A stretch of 64,000 bases of DNA from JACDCA01 sp963810305. Lineage in GTDB: Bacteria > Acidobacteriota > Vicinamibacteria > Vicinamibacterales > 2-12-FULL-66-21. The stretch lies in the NCBI GenBank assembly GCA_963810305.1, contig CAWEMY010000005.1:310001-374000 (forward strand), read 5' to 3'. Made by a program: the position numbers and the translations under genes. Shown in pieces: positions 28,096 through 37,006 of the stretch. Below the pieces are notes generated by a model. It made no database searches. It saw only the letters and a program-made list of their open reading frames with translations, and had not been told where the DNA came from. Positions within the stretch are counted from its first letter, which is position 1; every line of letters begins with the position of its first letter.

Positions 28096-29471
28096 CCGCC
28101 CAGACTTTCTCGGTCCGTGACAAACGCGTCACCGTCGTCGGTGCGGCGCGCAGCGGCATCGCGGCGGCGCATCTGCTCGTTCGGCGCGGTGCGTCGGTGA
28201 CGCTGACCGACAAGCGGGAAGACATCGCTGACGCGGACCGCCTGCGGTCGGCCGGTGTACGGCTCGAGCTGGGCGCGCATGAGACGTCCACGTTTACCGC
28301 CGCCGACCTGATCGTGCTGAGTCCGGGTGTGCCCGCCTCGATCCCGGAGCTCTCTGCCGCGCGTGCGGCCGGAGTGCCGGTCATCGGAGAGCTGGAGCTC
28401 GCGGCGCGGTGGCTGCGCGGCCGGATCGTCGCGATCACCGGCACGAAAGGCAAGTCGACGACCACGACCTTGACCGGCCGGATGCTCGAAGCGGCAGGGC
28501 ACAAGGTGCTCGTCGGCGGCAACATCGGCAACGCACTGAGTGCGCAGGTCGACGATTCGACGGATCAGACGATTCACGTCGTTGAGACGAGCAGCTTCCA
28601 ACTCGAGTCGATCGAGACCTTCCGGCCGTGGATTGCCGTGCTCCTCAATTTCTCCCCCGATCACCTCGATCGTCATGGCGACGTCGAGGAGTACGCCAGG
28701 GCGAAGTCGCGGGTTTTCGTCAACCAGACGGCCGACGACTGGGCCGTCCTCAATGCAGACGACGAGTCCGTCACCCGGATGGCGGCGGACGCGGCGTCGC
28801 GAAGGCTGCTCTTCTCCATGACCGATTCACTTGCGTCCGGCGTGATCGTTCACGGCGATTCGATCGTCCGCCGCACCGCAGAGGGGGACACGCCGCTGGT
28901 GCCGCTGGCGTCGGTGCGACTACTCGGCCGTCACCTGATCGCGGACGTGCTCGCCGCGTCAGCGGTTGCGTCGCTGATCGGGGTGGATGCCGCGGCGATG
29001 ACCGAAGCGGTGGAGCAGTTCACCGGACTGGAACATGCCCTCGAGCCGGTGGCGGAGTTTGGCGGCGTGATGTTCGTCAACGATTCGAAGGCGACCAACA
29101 TCGAAGCCGCGCGCCGCGCCATCGAGAGCTTCGATGCCATCGTCGTCATCCTCGGTGGCCGATTCAAGGGAGGGGACTTCGCCGATCTGCGGCAGTCGCT
29201 CGTGGAGCGCCAGGCAAATGTGGTGGCGATCGGCGAGTCGAAGGACCTGGTCGCGAGCGCGCTGGCCGGCGCGGTGCCGGTGCACGAGGCATCGGACATG
29301 AGCGCTGCCGTTCGAACCGCGTTCGCGGCGGCGGCGCCCGGTGCAACGGTGGTGCTTGCGCCCGCGTGCGCAAGTTTCGACATGTTTCGCGACTACGCGG
29401 AGCGCGGCCGCGTGTTCAAGCAGGAAGTCCGGCGGCTCGAAGAGGAGTGGAAAAACGCGCGTGAACAGTGA
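28092..29471 (+). CDS. murD: UDP-MurNAc-L-Ala D-Glu ligase MurD
   Basis: 459 residues. RVTVVGAARSGIAAAHLL starts the UDP-binding domain; ITGTKGKSTTTTLTG (about 116) is the ATP loop; ETSSFQLESI, NFSPDHLDRHG and FVNDSKATNIEAARRAIESF are Mur ligase signatures; APACASFDMFRDYAERG is a MurD-type ending. It is followed by a repeat-rich spacer of 408 bp, the only large break in the dcw cluster; an inverted repeat arm (29464) includes its stop codon. Confidence 0.96.
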   Translation: MTAQTFSVRDKRVTVVGAARSGIAAAHLLVRRGASVTLTDKREDIADADRLRSAGVRLELGAHETSTFTAADLIVLSPGVPASIPELSAARAAGVPVIGELELAARWLRGRIVAITGTKGKSTTTTLTGRMLEAAGHKVLVGGNIGNALSAQVDDSTDQTIHVVETSSFQLESIETFRPWIAVLLNFSPDHLDRHGDVEEYARAKSRVFVNQTADDWAVLNADDESVTRMAADAASRRLLFSMTDSLASGVIVHGDSIVRRTAEGDTPLVPLASVRLLGRHLIADVLAASAVASLIGVDAAAMTEAVEQFTGLEHALEPVAEFGGVMFVNDSKATNIEAARRAIESFDAIVVILGGRFKGGDFADLRQSLVERQANVVAIGESKDLVASALAGAVPVHEASDMSAAVRTAFAAAAPGATVVLAPACASFDMFRDYAERGRVFKQEVRRLEEEWKNAREQ

Positions 29472-29583
29472 GCAGTCATCAGTCCGGCTGGTGCGGTGAA
29501 GAACCGTCCGCTGGGAACGCAGGCTGCCCCGGCCTGCGAGGGTGGTGTCTTTGCCCCCGTCCGGCTGATGACTGCTGACTGTT
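29464..29583. repeat. Inverted repeat with CAGTCATCAG-type arms after murD
   Basis: Arms of about 23 bp at 29464-29487 and 29561-29583 are near-perfect reverse complements (AACAGTgAGCAGTCATCAG against CTGATGACTGCTGACTGTT), with about 73 bp between. The left arm contains the murD stop codon. The hairpin could end murD transcripts or protect them. Confidence 0.7.
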
Positions 29584-29596
29584 ACACGCGCTTACG

Positions 29597-29713
29597 AGTT
29601 CACGTGCGACGTGCGACGTGCGACGTGCCACGTGCTTACGTGCTGACGTGCCACGTGCGGACGTGCGAATGTGCTGGCCGGAAAGTGCAAATCCGCGCAA
29701 GCACGTAAGCACT
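29597..29713. repeat. Tandem ACGTGC-word repeat
   Basis: The words CACGTGCG/GACGTGCG/CCACGTGC are reiterated about nine times with 7-9 bp spacing up to 29672. A short inverted partner (AAGCACGTAAGCAC) lies at 29698-29711, pairing with GTGCTTACGTGCT at 29632. It occupies the murD-ftsW spacer. No known operator or origin iteron matches it. Confidence 0.65.
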
Positions 29714-29793
29714 TGAGAACGCAGCACATAAACGTCGTCGCACTGTAGCACCGAGCACTTTCTCGGCGCCAGCGCGAAGCGGCATTAGGTCCG

Positions 29794-29833
29794 CGGGGCG
29801 CGGGGCGCGGGGCGCGGGGCGCGGGGCGCGGGG
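29794..29833. repeat. Heptamer tandem repeat GGGGCGC
   Basis: About five to six consecutive 7-bp GGGGCGC units. Such slippage-prone runs vary in copy number and are hard to assemble. It lies about 50 bp upstream of ftsW. Confidence 0.75.
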
Positions 29834-29837
29834 GGCG

Positions 29838-29872
29838 TGTAGGGGGGTCCGGCGGGGCGAAGCCCCCCGGTT
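29838..29872 (+). repeat. GTAG-headed hairpin (REP family B) upstream of ftsW
   Basis: GTAGGGGGGTCCGGC followed by GAAGCCCCCC forms a GC-rich palindrome with the GTAGRGG head seen at 39110, 43233, 58151 and 60784. It ends eight bases before the ftsW ATG, so it could mask the ribosome binding region of ftsW; no conventional Shine-Dalgarno is visible there. Confidence 0.55.
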
Positions 29873-29879
29873 AAAAAAG

Positions 29880-31013
29880 ATGGCGCGAAAACTCAAGTCT
29901 GATAAATGGCTCTTCACCGCCACCCTGCTCCTGGTGTGTACGAGCGTCGTGATGGTCTACAGCGCATCAGCCGTGGTGGCGATGCAGGACGCGAACAACC
30001 CATACCTCTATCTCTTCAAACAGGGCACCTGGGCGCTGCTCGGCCTTCTGATCGTGCAACTGCTGATGCGGATCGATTACCACAACTATCGGCAGCCGGT
30101 CGTGATCTACACGGCGCTCCTGATCGTCTGCATTGCTCTGGTTGCCGTGCTCTTCGGACGCGAGATCAAGGGGGCGAACCGCTGGCTCAACATCGCCGGC
30201 CTCGGCATCCAGCCGTCGGAGCTGGCAAAGCTGTGCCTCATCGTCTTTGTTGCAGCGCTGCTCGAGAAGCGCATGGAGCGGATCGATGAACCCACGCACG
30301 CGCTGATACCGATCGGTGGAGTCCTCGCGGTCATCGTGGGGTTGATCCTGGTCCAGCCGGATCTTGGCACGGCGGTCTCGATCGTCATGATTGTCGCCGT
30401 CATGATCTTTGCCGCGGGGATCAACTACCGCTACGTATTCGGCCTGGCGCTCGTGGCGCTGCCCACTTTCGGCGTGCTGGTCTGGGCGTCGGACTACCGG
30501 TGGAAGCGCGTCACCGCCTTCCTGGACCCGTGGAAGGATCCGCTCGGTGATGGCTTTCAGATGATCCAGTCGATGATCGCGGTCAGCACCGGCGGCATCT
30601 TCGGCCGCGGCCTGATGGCGGGAGTGCAGAAGCTCTTCTACCTGCCCGAACCCCACAACGATTTCATTTACGCGGTGATCTCCGAGGAGCTCGGCCTGGT
30701 CGGCGCGACCGTGCTCCTCGCGTGCTTCTGCGTGATCACGTGGCGCGGCATGCGCACCGCGATGCGGGCGCCCGACCGGTTCGGCGCATTCCTCGCGCTC
30801 GGATTGACGACGATGGTGGCCTTCCAGGCGTTCTTCAACATCAGTGTCGTCCTCGGACTGCTGCCGACGAAGGGGATCCCGCTTCCGTTCGTAAGTTACG
30901 GCGGCTCGTCGTTGCTGATCAATCTCATTGGCATGGGGATTCTCCTCAATGTTTCGCAGCACGCGTCCCCCTCACGCGTGATCACCGTGGCGCTCCAACC
31001 GGCGGATGCATGA
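29880..31013 (+). CDS. ftsW: Septal peptidoglycan polymerase FtsW (SEDS family)
   Basis: 377 residues, about ten membrane helices. SEDS signatures: MVYSASAVVAMQ after helix 1, KGANRWLNIAGLGIQPSELAKL (region near residues 96-118), VQPDLGTAVSIV, HNDFIYAVISEELG and LLPTKGIPLPFVSYGGSSLL. Position within dcw favours FtsW over RodA. It polymerises lipid II with FtsI. The stop overlaps the murG start (ATGA). Confidence 0.95.
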   Translation: MARKLKSDKWLFTATLLLVCTSVVMVYSASAVVAMQDANNPYLYLFKQGTWALLGLLIVQLLMRIDYHNYRQPVVIYTALLIVCIALVAVLFGREIKGANRWLNIAGLGIQPSELAKLCLIVFVAALLEKRMERIDEPTHALIPIGGVLAVIVGLILVQPDLGTAVSIVMIVAVMIFAAGINYRYVFGLALVALPTFGVLVWASDYRWKRVTAFLDPWKDPLGDGFQMIQSMIAVSTGGIFGRGLMAGVQKLFYLPEPHNDFIYAVISEELGLVGATVLLACFCVITWRGMRTAMRAPDRFGAFLALGLTTMVAFQAFFNISVVLGLLPTKGIPLPFVSYGGSSLLINLIGMGILLNVSQHASPSRVITVALQPADA

Positions 31014-33517
31014 AACCCTTGCGCCTCGTGATCGCCGGAGGAGGAACCGGCGGGCATCTCTACCCCGGCATTGCCGTGGCGAAGGAACTGCTGCGGCGTC
31101 AGCCGGACGCCACGATCACGTTTGCCGGCACCGCACGCGGTCTGGAGTCGCGCGTGCTTCCGAGGGAAGGGTTTGCGCTCGACCTTCTGCGGAGTGCAGG
31201 TCTCAAGGGGACGTCAGTCGCCGCGTTCGCGCGCGGGATGGCGCTGCTCCCGCTCAGCGGTGTCGACGCGTGGAGGATCCTGTCGCGACGATCACCGGAT
31301 CTCGTGATGGGTGTGGGGGGCTACAGCTCTGGTCCGGTCGTTGCGGCGGCGGTCGCTCGCGGCATTCCGACGCTGCTGCTGGAGCAGAACGCAGTTCCCG
31401 GATTTACGAACCGCGTCCTCGCGCGCATGGTCAGCGCCGCGGCGGTGACGTTCGAAGCGACGGTTGGTTACTTCGGAAGGAGGGGATTTGTCGCAGGCAA
31501 TCCGGTCCGTCCTGAATTCTTTACCGACTCGGAATACGGCGGGCCCTCGGCTCCGCCGCGGGTTCTGATCTTTGGCGGCTCCCAGGGCTCGCACGCGATC
31601 AACGTGGCCATGGTGGCGGCAGCGGCGCACCTGGCGGTGCTCGATGGAGGGATGGCAATCACGCATCAGACGGGAGAACGCGATCTGGAACTGGTCCGCG
31701 ATGGCTACCGGCGGACGGGCATCGACGCCCGCGTGGAACCGTTCCTCTATGCCATGGACCGCGAAGTGAAGGCCGCGGACCTGATCGTCTGTCGCGCCGG
31801 CGCAACGACTCTTGCCGAACTGACCGCGGCGGGGCGCGCGTCTCTGCTGATCCCGCTGCCGACGGCCGCTGACGACCATCAGCGGAAGAACGCCGCGGTG
31901 ATGGGAGACGCGGGAGCTGCCGAGGTGCTGGATCAGAACGATCTCGGGGGAGAGGTGATCGGGCGGCGCATCGGCGCGCTCCTCGCCGATCCCGATCGGC
32001 TGCGGACGATGGCGGCGCTCGCCCGACGGCTGGCGAAGCCCGCCGCCGCACAGACGATCGTCGATCGCGCGATCGACTGGCCGGCCGGTGAGCTGGTGTT
32101 AGGCCGCACCCGGCGAATCCATTTCGTCGGCATCGGCGGCATCGGAATGAGCGGAATCGCCGAGCTGCTGGCGAATCTCGGCTACGACGTGAGCGGGTCG
32201 GACGCGAAAGCCTCGGACGTCACCGCTCGGCTGCAGCAGCTGGGGGTAAGGGTCTCGGGAGCACATGACGCGCGGAACGTCGGCTCAGTGGACGTCGTGG
32301 TGACATCGTCGGCGATCGCCGAGGACAACCCGGAGGTCGTCGAAGCACGGGCGAGAAGGATCCCGGTGATCCCGCGTGCCGAGATGCTGGCGGAACTGAT
32401 GCGGCTGCGCTACGGCATCGCGATCGCCGGCGCCCACGGGAAGACGACGACGACGTCAATGATCGCTCTTGTGCTGGACCGCGCCGGGCTCGATCCGACG
32501 GCGGTGATTGGAGGAAGGCTGAGCGCATTTGGCAGTAACGCGCGGCTGGGCACCGGCGACTACATGGTCGCCGAGGCCGACGAAAGCGACAGGTCGTTTC
32601 TGAAGCTGTCGCCGTCGATTGCCGTCATCACGAACATCGATCGCGAGCACATGGAGACTTACGGTACCTGGGAGAACCTGCAGCAGGCGTTCGCGGACTT
32701 CGCGAACAAGGTGCCGTTCTATGGGGCGGTCGTGGCGTGCGGCGACGATCCCGCCATCCGCGAGTTGATGCCTCGCCTGACGCGTCGGGTCATTACCTAC
32801 GGGTTGAACGAGGGAGAGATCGTCGGCGAGCGGATGGAGCTGCAGGCGTTTCGATCCGTCTGCACCGTGACCCGGCGCCAGCCGGACGGGCGCCGGCAGG
32901 AGATCGGCCGGCTGCAACTCGACGTCCCCGGGCGCCACAACGTCCTGAACGGCCTTGGCGCTGTAACTGTTGCGCTCGAACTCGGCATTCCGTTCACTCG
33001 AGTCGCCAGGGCCATGGCGGAATTCCAGGGAGCCGAGCGTCGCTTTCAGAAACGCGGGGAAGTTCACAACGTTCTGGTGGTGGACGACTACGGTCACCAT
33101 CCGACCGAGATCGCCGCCGTACTTGCCGCGGCCGCGGCCGGCATCAACCGTCGAATCGTCGCCGTGTTCCAGCCGCATCGCTATTCGAGGACGGCCCAGC
33201 TCATGGAGGAATTCGGCGGCGCCTTCCGCGGAGCTGACGAGATCGTCCTCACCGACATCTATGCCGCCGGCGAGAAACCCATCCCGGGGATCACGGTCGA
33301 AGCCCTGGCTGACGCAGTGCGCCGCGGCGCGAGTGGCCGCGTCACCGTGATCAAGGCGCTCGAAGACGTCCCGCGCGCGGTCGCCGGAATTACGAAACCG
33401 GGTGATCTCGTCATCACGCTCGGCGCCGGCTCGATCGGTACCGTCGGCGATCGCATCCTTGCGGAAATCGGCGCGCGTGCCGGCCACTCCTCGGCCGGTG
33501 CCGGAGGCGAAAGCTGA
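31010..33517 (+). CDS. murG-murC: MurG-MurC in one continuous reading frame
   Basis: The frame from ATG 31010 encodes MurG (LRLVIAGGGTGGHLYPGIAV, PTLLLEQNAVPGFTNR, ILIFGGSQGSHAIN-like RVLIFGGSQGSHAI, CRAGATTLAELTAAG; residues 1 to about 355), then without a stop MurC (RIHFVGIGGIGMSGIAELL, AHGKTTTTSMIAL, NIDREHMETYG, YGHHPTEIAAVLAA, FQPHRYSRT). The join is AIDWPAGELVLGRTRRIHF. MurG makes lipid II at the membrane; MurC adds L-Ala to UDP-MurNAc in the cytoplasm. Either this is a real fusion or a one-base insertion has removed a murG stop: with one base dropped near 32080 the frame ends at TAG 32099, beside a GTG at 32096 that would start MurC. murB, often next to murC, is absent. Confidence 0.9.
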   Translation: MKPLRLVIAGGGTGGHLYPGIAVAKELLRRQPDATITFAGTARGLESRVLPREGFALDLLRSAGLKGTSVAAFARGMALLPLSGVDAWRILSRRSPDLVMGVGGYSSGPVVAAAVARGIPTLLLEQNAVPGFTNRVLARMVSAAAVTFEATVGYFGRRGFVAGNPVRPEFFTDSEYGGPSAPPRVLIFGGSQGSHAINVAMVAAAAHLAVLDGGMAITHQTGERDLELVRDGYRRTGIDARVEPFLYAMDREVKAADLIVCRAGATTLAELTAAGRASLLIPLPTAADDHQRKNAAVMGDAGAAEVLDQNDLGGEVIGRRIGALLADPDRLRTMAALARRLAKPAAAQTIVDRAIDWPAGELVLGRTRRIHFVGIGGIGMSGIAELLANLGYDVSGSDAKASDVTARLQQLGVRVSGAHDARNVGSVDVVVTSSAIAEDNPEVVEARARRIPVIPRAEMLAELMRLRYGIAIAGAHGKTTTTSMIALVLDRAGLDPTAVIGGRLSAFGSNARLGTGDYMVAEADESDRSFLKLSPSIAVITNIDREHMETYGTWENLQQAFADFANKVPFYGAVVACGDDPAIRELMPRLTRRVITYGLNEGEIVGERMELQAFRSVCTVTRRQPDGRRQEIGRLQLDVPGRHNVLNGLGAVTVALELGIPFTRVARAMAEFQGAERRFQKRGEVHNVLVVDDYGHHPTEIAAVLAAAAAGINRRIVAVFQPHRYSRTAQLMEEFGGAFRGADEIVLTDIYAAGEKPIPGITVEALADAVRRGASGRVTVIKALEDVPRAVAGITKPGDLVITLGAGSIGTVGDRILAEIGARAGHSSAGAGGES

Positions 33518-34389
33518 TGGCCGTGAGGACCGCGGTCGAGCGGAATTTCCGGCGCGCCAAGGTGAAGTCGCCGAGGAAGCGGCCGGGGAGAATCAGGACT
33601 GCGCTTCGCGTACTGCGGCCGCTCCTGGTGATCGCGCTCGCGTTGTTCGCCGGATACCTCGCGCTCGACCTGGTCGTCTCCGCGTCGGCGCTCCAGATCC
33701 GGAAGATAACCGTCAGCGGCAACTCACGGTTGTCGGCCGGCGAAGTGCTGGCGCTCGTCGACGGGCTGCGCGGCACGAGCATTCTGACGGCCGACCTGCC
33801 GCTCTACCGCCATCGGCTGCGGGAATCGCCGTGGGTCGCCGACGCAGCGATGCGACGCATTCTGCCGTCGACGGTCGAGATCTTCATCTCCGAGCGTTCG
33901 CCCATCGGATTGTGCCGCCTCGGGCAGGAGCTGTACCTGCTCGATCGCACCGGCATGCTCATCGATGAATTCGGACCGAAGTACGCGACCTTCGACCTCC
34001 CGCTGATCGACGGCGTCGTCCGACGGAACGCCGGCAGCAATCCCGTCATAGACGAGGCGCGTACCGCGCTGGCCGCAAGCGTCATCGACGCCGTGGCGCC
34101 CCACAAGGCGCTCGCCGCCCGCTTGTCGCAGATCGACGTCACCGACCCCGAAGATGCGGTCGTGCTTCTCGATGATGACTCGGCGTACCTGCATCTCGGG
34201 AAAGACCGCTTCGTCGAGCGGCTCAAGACCTATCTGGAAATCGAGCCTGCACTGCGCGAGCGGGTTGCAGACATGGACTACGTCGACCTGAGGTTCGGTG
34301 ATCGCGTCTACGTCCGGGCGGCCGGCGGCAAGACGCCGCAGGAAGTCCCGGCGGGGGCGCAGGGGACGTCAGGGCGCCGGGATTTTTGA
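33517..34389 (+). CDS. ftsQ: Cell division protein FtsQ
   Basis: 290 residues; ATG 33517 overlaps the murC stop (TGATG). A basic N-terminus and one helix at about 33-52 precede the POTRA domain (LQIRKITVSGNSRLSAGEVLALV) and the FtsQ beta domain (SPWVADAAMRRILPSTVEIFISERSPIGLC, YLLDRTGMLIDEF). Near the end, YVDLRFGDRVYVR is the expected FtsQ strand that contacts FtsB. It recruits FtsL/B and FtsW/I to the ring. Confidence 0.93.
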   Translation: MAVRTAVERNFRRAKVKSPRKRPGRIRTALRVLRPLLVIALALFAGYLALDLVVSASALQIRKITVSGNSRLSAGEVLALVDGLRGTSILTADLPLYRHRLRESPWVADAAMRRILPSTVEIFISERSPIGLCRLGQELYLLDRTGMLIDEFGPKYATFDLPLIDGVVRRNAGSNPVIDEARTALAASVIDAVAPHKALAARLSQIDVTDPEDAVVLLDDDSAYLHLGKDRFVERLKTYLEIEPALRERVADMDYVDLRFGDRVYVRAAGGKTPQEVPAGAQGTSGRRDF

Positions 34390-34447
34390 CGAGGACTCGC
34401 TGTGGACTATCCAGCTTCTGGATCGACAGCCGCATTGATTGAAGGCA

Positions 34448-34463
34448 CCCCGCGGATGCGGGG
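34448..34463 (+). promoter_or_regulatory. Small hairpin just upstream of the ftsA ribosome site
   Basis: CCCCGC-GGAT-GCGGGG forms a perfect 6-bp stem, followed a few bases later by GGGAGGAGG and the GTG start of ftsA at 34478. It may tune translation; evidence is structural only. Confidence 0.3.
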
Positions 34464-34477
34464 TTAGGGAGGAGGCC

Positions 34478-35717
34478 GTGGCACGCAAGGAGCGTTACCT
34501 GGTGGGGCTGGACGTCGGGACGTCCAAAGTCACCGCAATCGTCGGTGAGACGACCGACGACGGCGGCCTCGACATCATCGGCATCGGCCTGGCGGACTCA
34601 CGCGGGATCAGGCGCGGCGTTGTCGTCAATCTCGAGGCGGCCGTCGAGGCGATCAAAAAAGCCATCGAGGAGGCCGAGCTGACCGCCGGCGTCGACATCG
34701 ATTCCGTACACGTCGCACTGTCCGGCGCGAACGTCAAAGCCTTCAACAGCCGCGGCGTCGTCGCGGTGGCCGGCAAGAATCGCGAGATCACGCGCGAGGA
34801 CGTCCGTCGCGCCATCGATGCGGCCAAGGCCGTGGCGCTGCCGAACGGCCGCGAAATCCTGCACGTCCTGCCGCAGGATTTCGTCGTCGACGAACAGGAC
34901 GGGATCGGTGCTCCGGTCGGCATGACCGGCGCGCGCCTCGAAGTGAACGTCCATATCGTCACCGGCAGCCAGTCGTCGACGCAGAACATCATCGCGGCGG
35001 TGAATCGGTCGGGCGTCGCCGTTCTCGAAACGGTGCTCGAGCAGCTGGCTGCCAGCGAGGGGGTCCTCACCTCCGACGAAAAGGAGCTCGGGGTCGCGCT
35101 GGTCGACATCGGCGGCGGGACGACCGACTTCGCCATCTTCGAACGCGGAAGCCTCTGGCACACCGGCGTCGTGGCGATCGGCGGCGACCATTTCACCAAC
35201 GACATCGCCGTCGGGTTGCGGACGCCGATCCCCGACGCAGAAAAAATCAAACGACGCTGCGGCTGCGCCTTGTCGTCGATGGTCGACGAAGACGAAACGA
35301 TGGATGTGGCCAGTGTCGGGGGGCGTCGATCCCGGGTCATGTCGCGCCGGATCCTCTCCGAGATCCTGCAGCCGAGAGCGGAGGAAGTCTTCCATCTGCT
35401 CTGGGACGAGATCCGTCGCGCGGGTTTCGAAAAGTCCCTCAATTCCGGGATCGTCCTGACCGGCGGCGGGGCGCTCCTCGAGGGCATGTCGGAGATCGCC
35501 GAACAGATCTTCGACTCTACCCGTCCGCCGCGGCGCCCCCGCCGGCATCGGCGGACTCGCCGATCACGTCCAGAGTCCGGCGTACGCGACGGCCGTCGGC
35601 CTCGTGATGTACGCGCATCGAAATCAAGCCGGTGAAGGCCAGCGCGGTGCCGTCGGGGCAGGCGCGTTCGGCCGCGTCGCCGGCAGGCTCAGAACATTGT
35701 TCAAGGAATTCCTTTAG
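34478..35717 (+). CDS. ftsA: Actin-like division protein FtsA, frameshift near 35517
   Basis: Start GTG 34478 follows GGGAGGAGG. LVGLDVGTSKVTAIVGE (phosphate 1), the 1C domain region (VHVALSGANVKAFNSRGVV), VDIGGGTTDFAIFERGSLWHTGVV (phosphate 2) and GIVLTGGGALLEGMSE (adenosine site) are intact. After EQIFDS the open frame turns into Arg/Pro-rich nonsense and stops at 35635. One base over, PVRRGAPAGIGGLADHV and SPAYATAVGLVMYAHR follow, with the C-terminal amphipathic tail GRVAGRLRTLFKEFL and TAG at 35715. Dropping one C at about 35517 restores FDLPVRRG, the family consensus, giving 412 residues. Since FtsA is normally essential, the break is most likely an assembly error. Confidence 0.93.
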
Positions 35718-35744
35718 GTCGGCTGGTGACTGTCAGGAGGCTAC

Positions 35745-36998
35745 ATGGGTGATGTAACGAATACGACCGATCCCGCAACGCTGCGTTTGAAGTTGGCCGA
35801 CGAAACGCGCAGCGGCGCGCGCATCAAGGTGGTAGGCGTCGGTGGCGGCGGCAGCAACGCCGTCAACCGCATGGTGGCCGCGGGTCTGGACGGCGTCGAG
35901 TTCATCGTCGCCAACACCGACCTGCAGGCACTGACGCTGAATCCGGCGCCGAACAAGCTGCAGATCGGCGCGAAGCTGACCAAGGGACTCGGCGCCGGGG
36001 CCGACCCCAACGTCGGGCGGCAGGCGGCACTCGAGGATACCGACAAGCTGATCGAGGCCCTCGATGGCGCCGACATGGTGTTCGTCACAACCGGCCTCGG
36101 CGGCGGCACCGGCACGGGCGCGGCGCCGGTGATCGCCAGCCTCGCGAGCGAGCTCGGTGCGCTGACGATCGCCGTCGTCACCAAGCCCTTCCGCTTCGAA
36201 GGGAAGAAGCGGGCGATGCAGGCCGAGCGCGGGCTCGAGGAGCTGCGCGAATGCGTCGACACGGTCATCACGATCCCCAACGAGCGGCTGCTGTCGACAA
36301 TCGCGCGGAACACGTCGCTGACTAATGCCTTTGCGTCAGCCGACGATGTGCTGCGGCAGGCGATCCAGGGTATTTCGGATTTGATCCTCGTGCCCGGCCT
36401 CATCAACCTGGACTTCGCTGACGTCAAGACGATCATGTCCGGGATGGGCCTCGCCATCATGGGCACCGGCGTGGCCGAGGGAGAGGGCCGCGCCATGCGC
36501 GCTGCCAATCTGGCGATCTCGAGTCCGCTCCTCGAGGACGCATCGGTCGCCGGAGCGCGCGGAGTCATCATCAACGTCACCGGCGGTGATGATCTGTCCC
36601 TGATCGAGGTGAGCGAGGCGTCAGCCGTTATCCAGGAAGCCGCCGACGAGGAAGCGAACATCATCTTCGGCGCCGTTGTCGATCCGCGCATGGATGGGCA
36701 GGTCAAGATCACGGTCATCGCGACCGGTTTCGAACGGCCGGCCGCGACGTGGACGAACACTCCGTCGGCCGCAACGACTCCGGTGGATCTGCAGACGTAT
36801 GCCGCCTGGAAGCAGGAAGGCACGGAACGCGTCGCGGCGGCGAGCGGCTCGCGGGTATCGTTCAGCCGGCGTCCGGTCATCGATCTGCCGACGCCGGTTG
36901 AGCCTCCAGCGACGGCGGTCGCAGCTGACCCGACCGGTCTTGGCGCCGAGTTCGAGCCGCTGGACGTCCCGGCGTTTCTTCGGAGGCAGAACGATTGA
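35745..36998 (+). CDS. ftsZ: Tubulin-like division GTPase FtsZ
   Basis: 417 residues; AGGAGG lies seven bases before the ATG. GVGGGGSNAVNRM, the tubulin signature GGGTGTGAAPVIA (about residue 119), NLDFADVKTIM (T7 loop) and a disordered linker ending in the conserved tail EPLDVPAFLRRQND, which binds FtsA, are all present. It forms the cytokinetic ring. Five REP-like repeat units begin nine bases after its stop. Confidence 0.98.
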   Translation: MGDVTNTTDPATLRLKLADETRSGARIKVVGVGGGGSNAVNRMVAAGLDGVEFIVANTDLQALTLNPAPNKLQIGAKLTKGLGAGADPNVGRQAALEDTDKLIEALDGADMVFVTTGLGGGTGTGAAPVIASLASELGALTIAVVTKPFRFEGKKRAMQAERGLEELRECVDTVITIPNERLLSTIARNTSLTNAFASADDVLRQAIQGISDLILVPGLINLDFADVKTIMSGMGLAIMGTGVAEGEGRAMRAANLAISSPLLEDASVAGARGVIINVTGGDDLSLIEVSEASAVIQEAADEEANIIFGAVVDPRMDGQVKITVIATGFERPAATWTNTPSAATTPVDLQTYAAWKQEGTERVAAASGSRVSFSRRPVIDLPTPVEPPATAVAADPTGLGAEFEPLDVPAFLRRQND

Positions 36999-37006
36999 TG
37001 CCTTCG

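Noticed and set aside
29597..29713. Origin iterons or a DnaA-box cluster
   Set aside because: The ACGTGC words do not match DnaA boxes, spacing is irregular, and no replication initiator gene is near.
30722..31009. Upstream extension of the murG frame to 30722
   Set aside because: It overlaps ftsW in another frame and reads as nonsense; the GGGTGGHLYPG start of MurG fits ATG 31010, which overlaps the ftsW stop.
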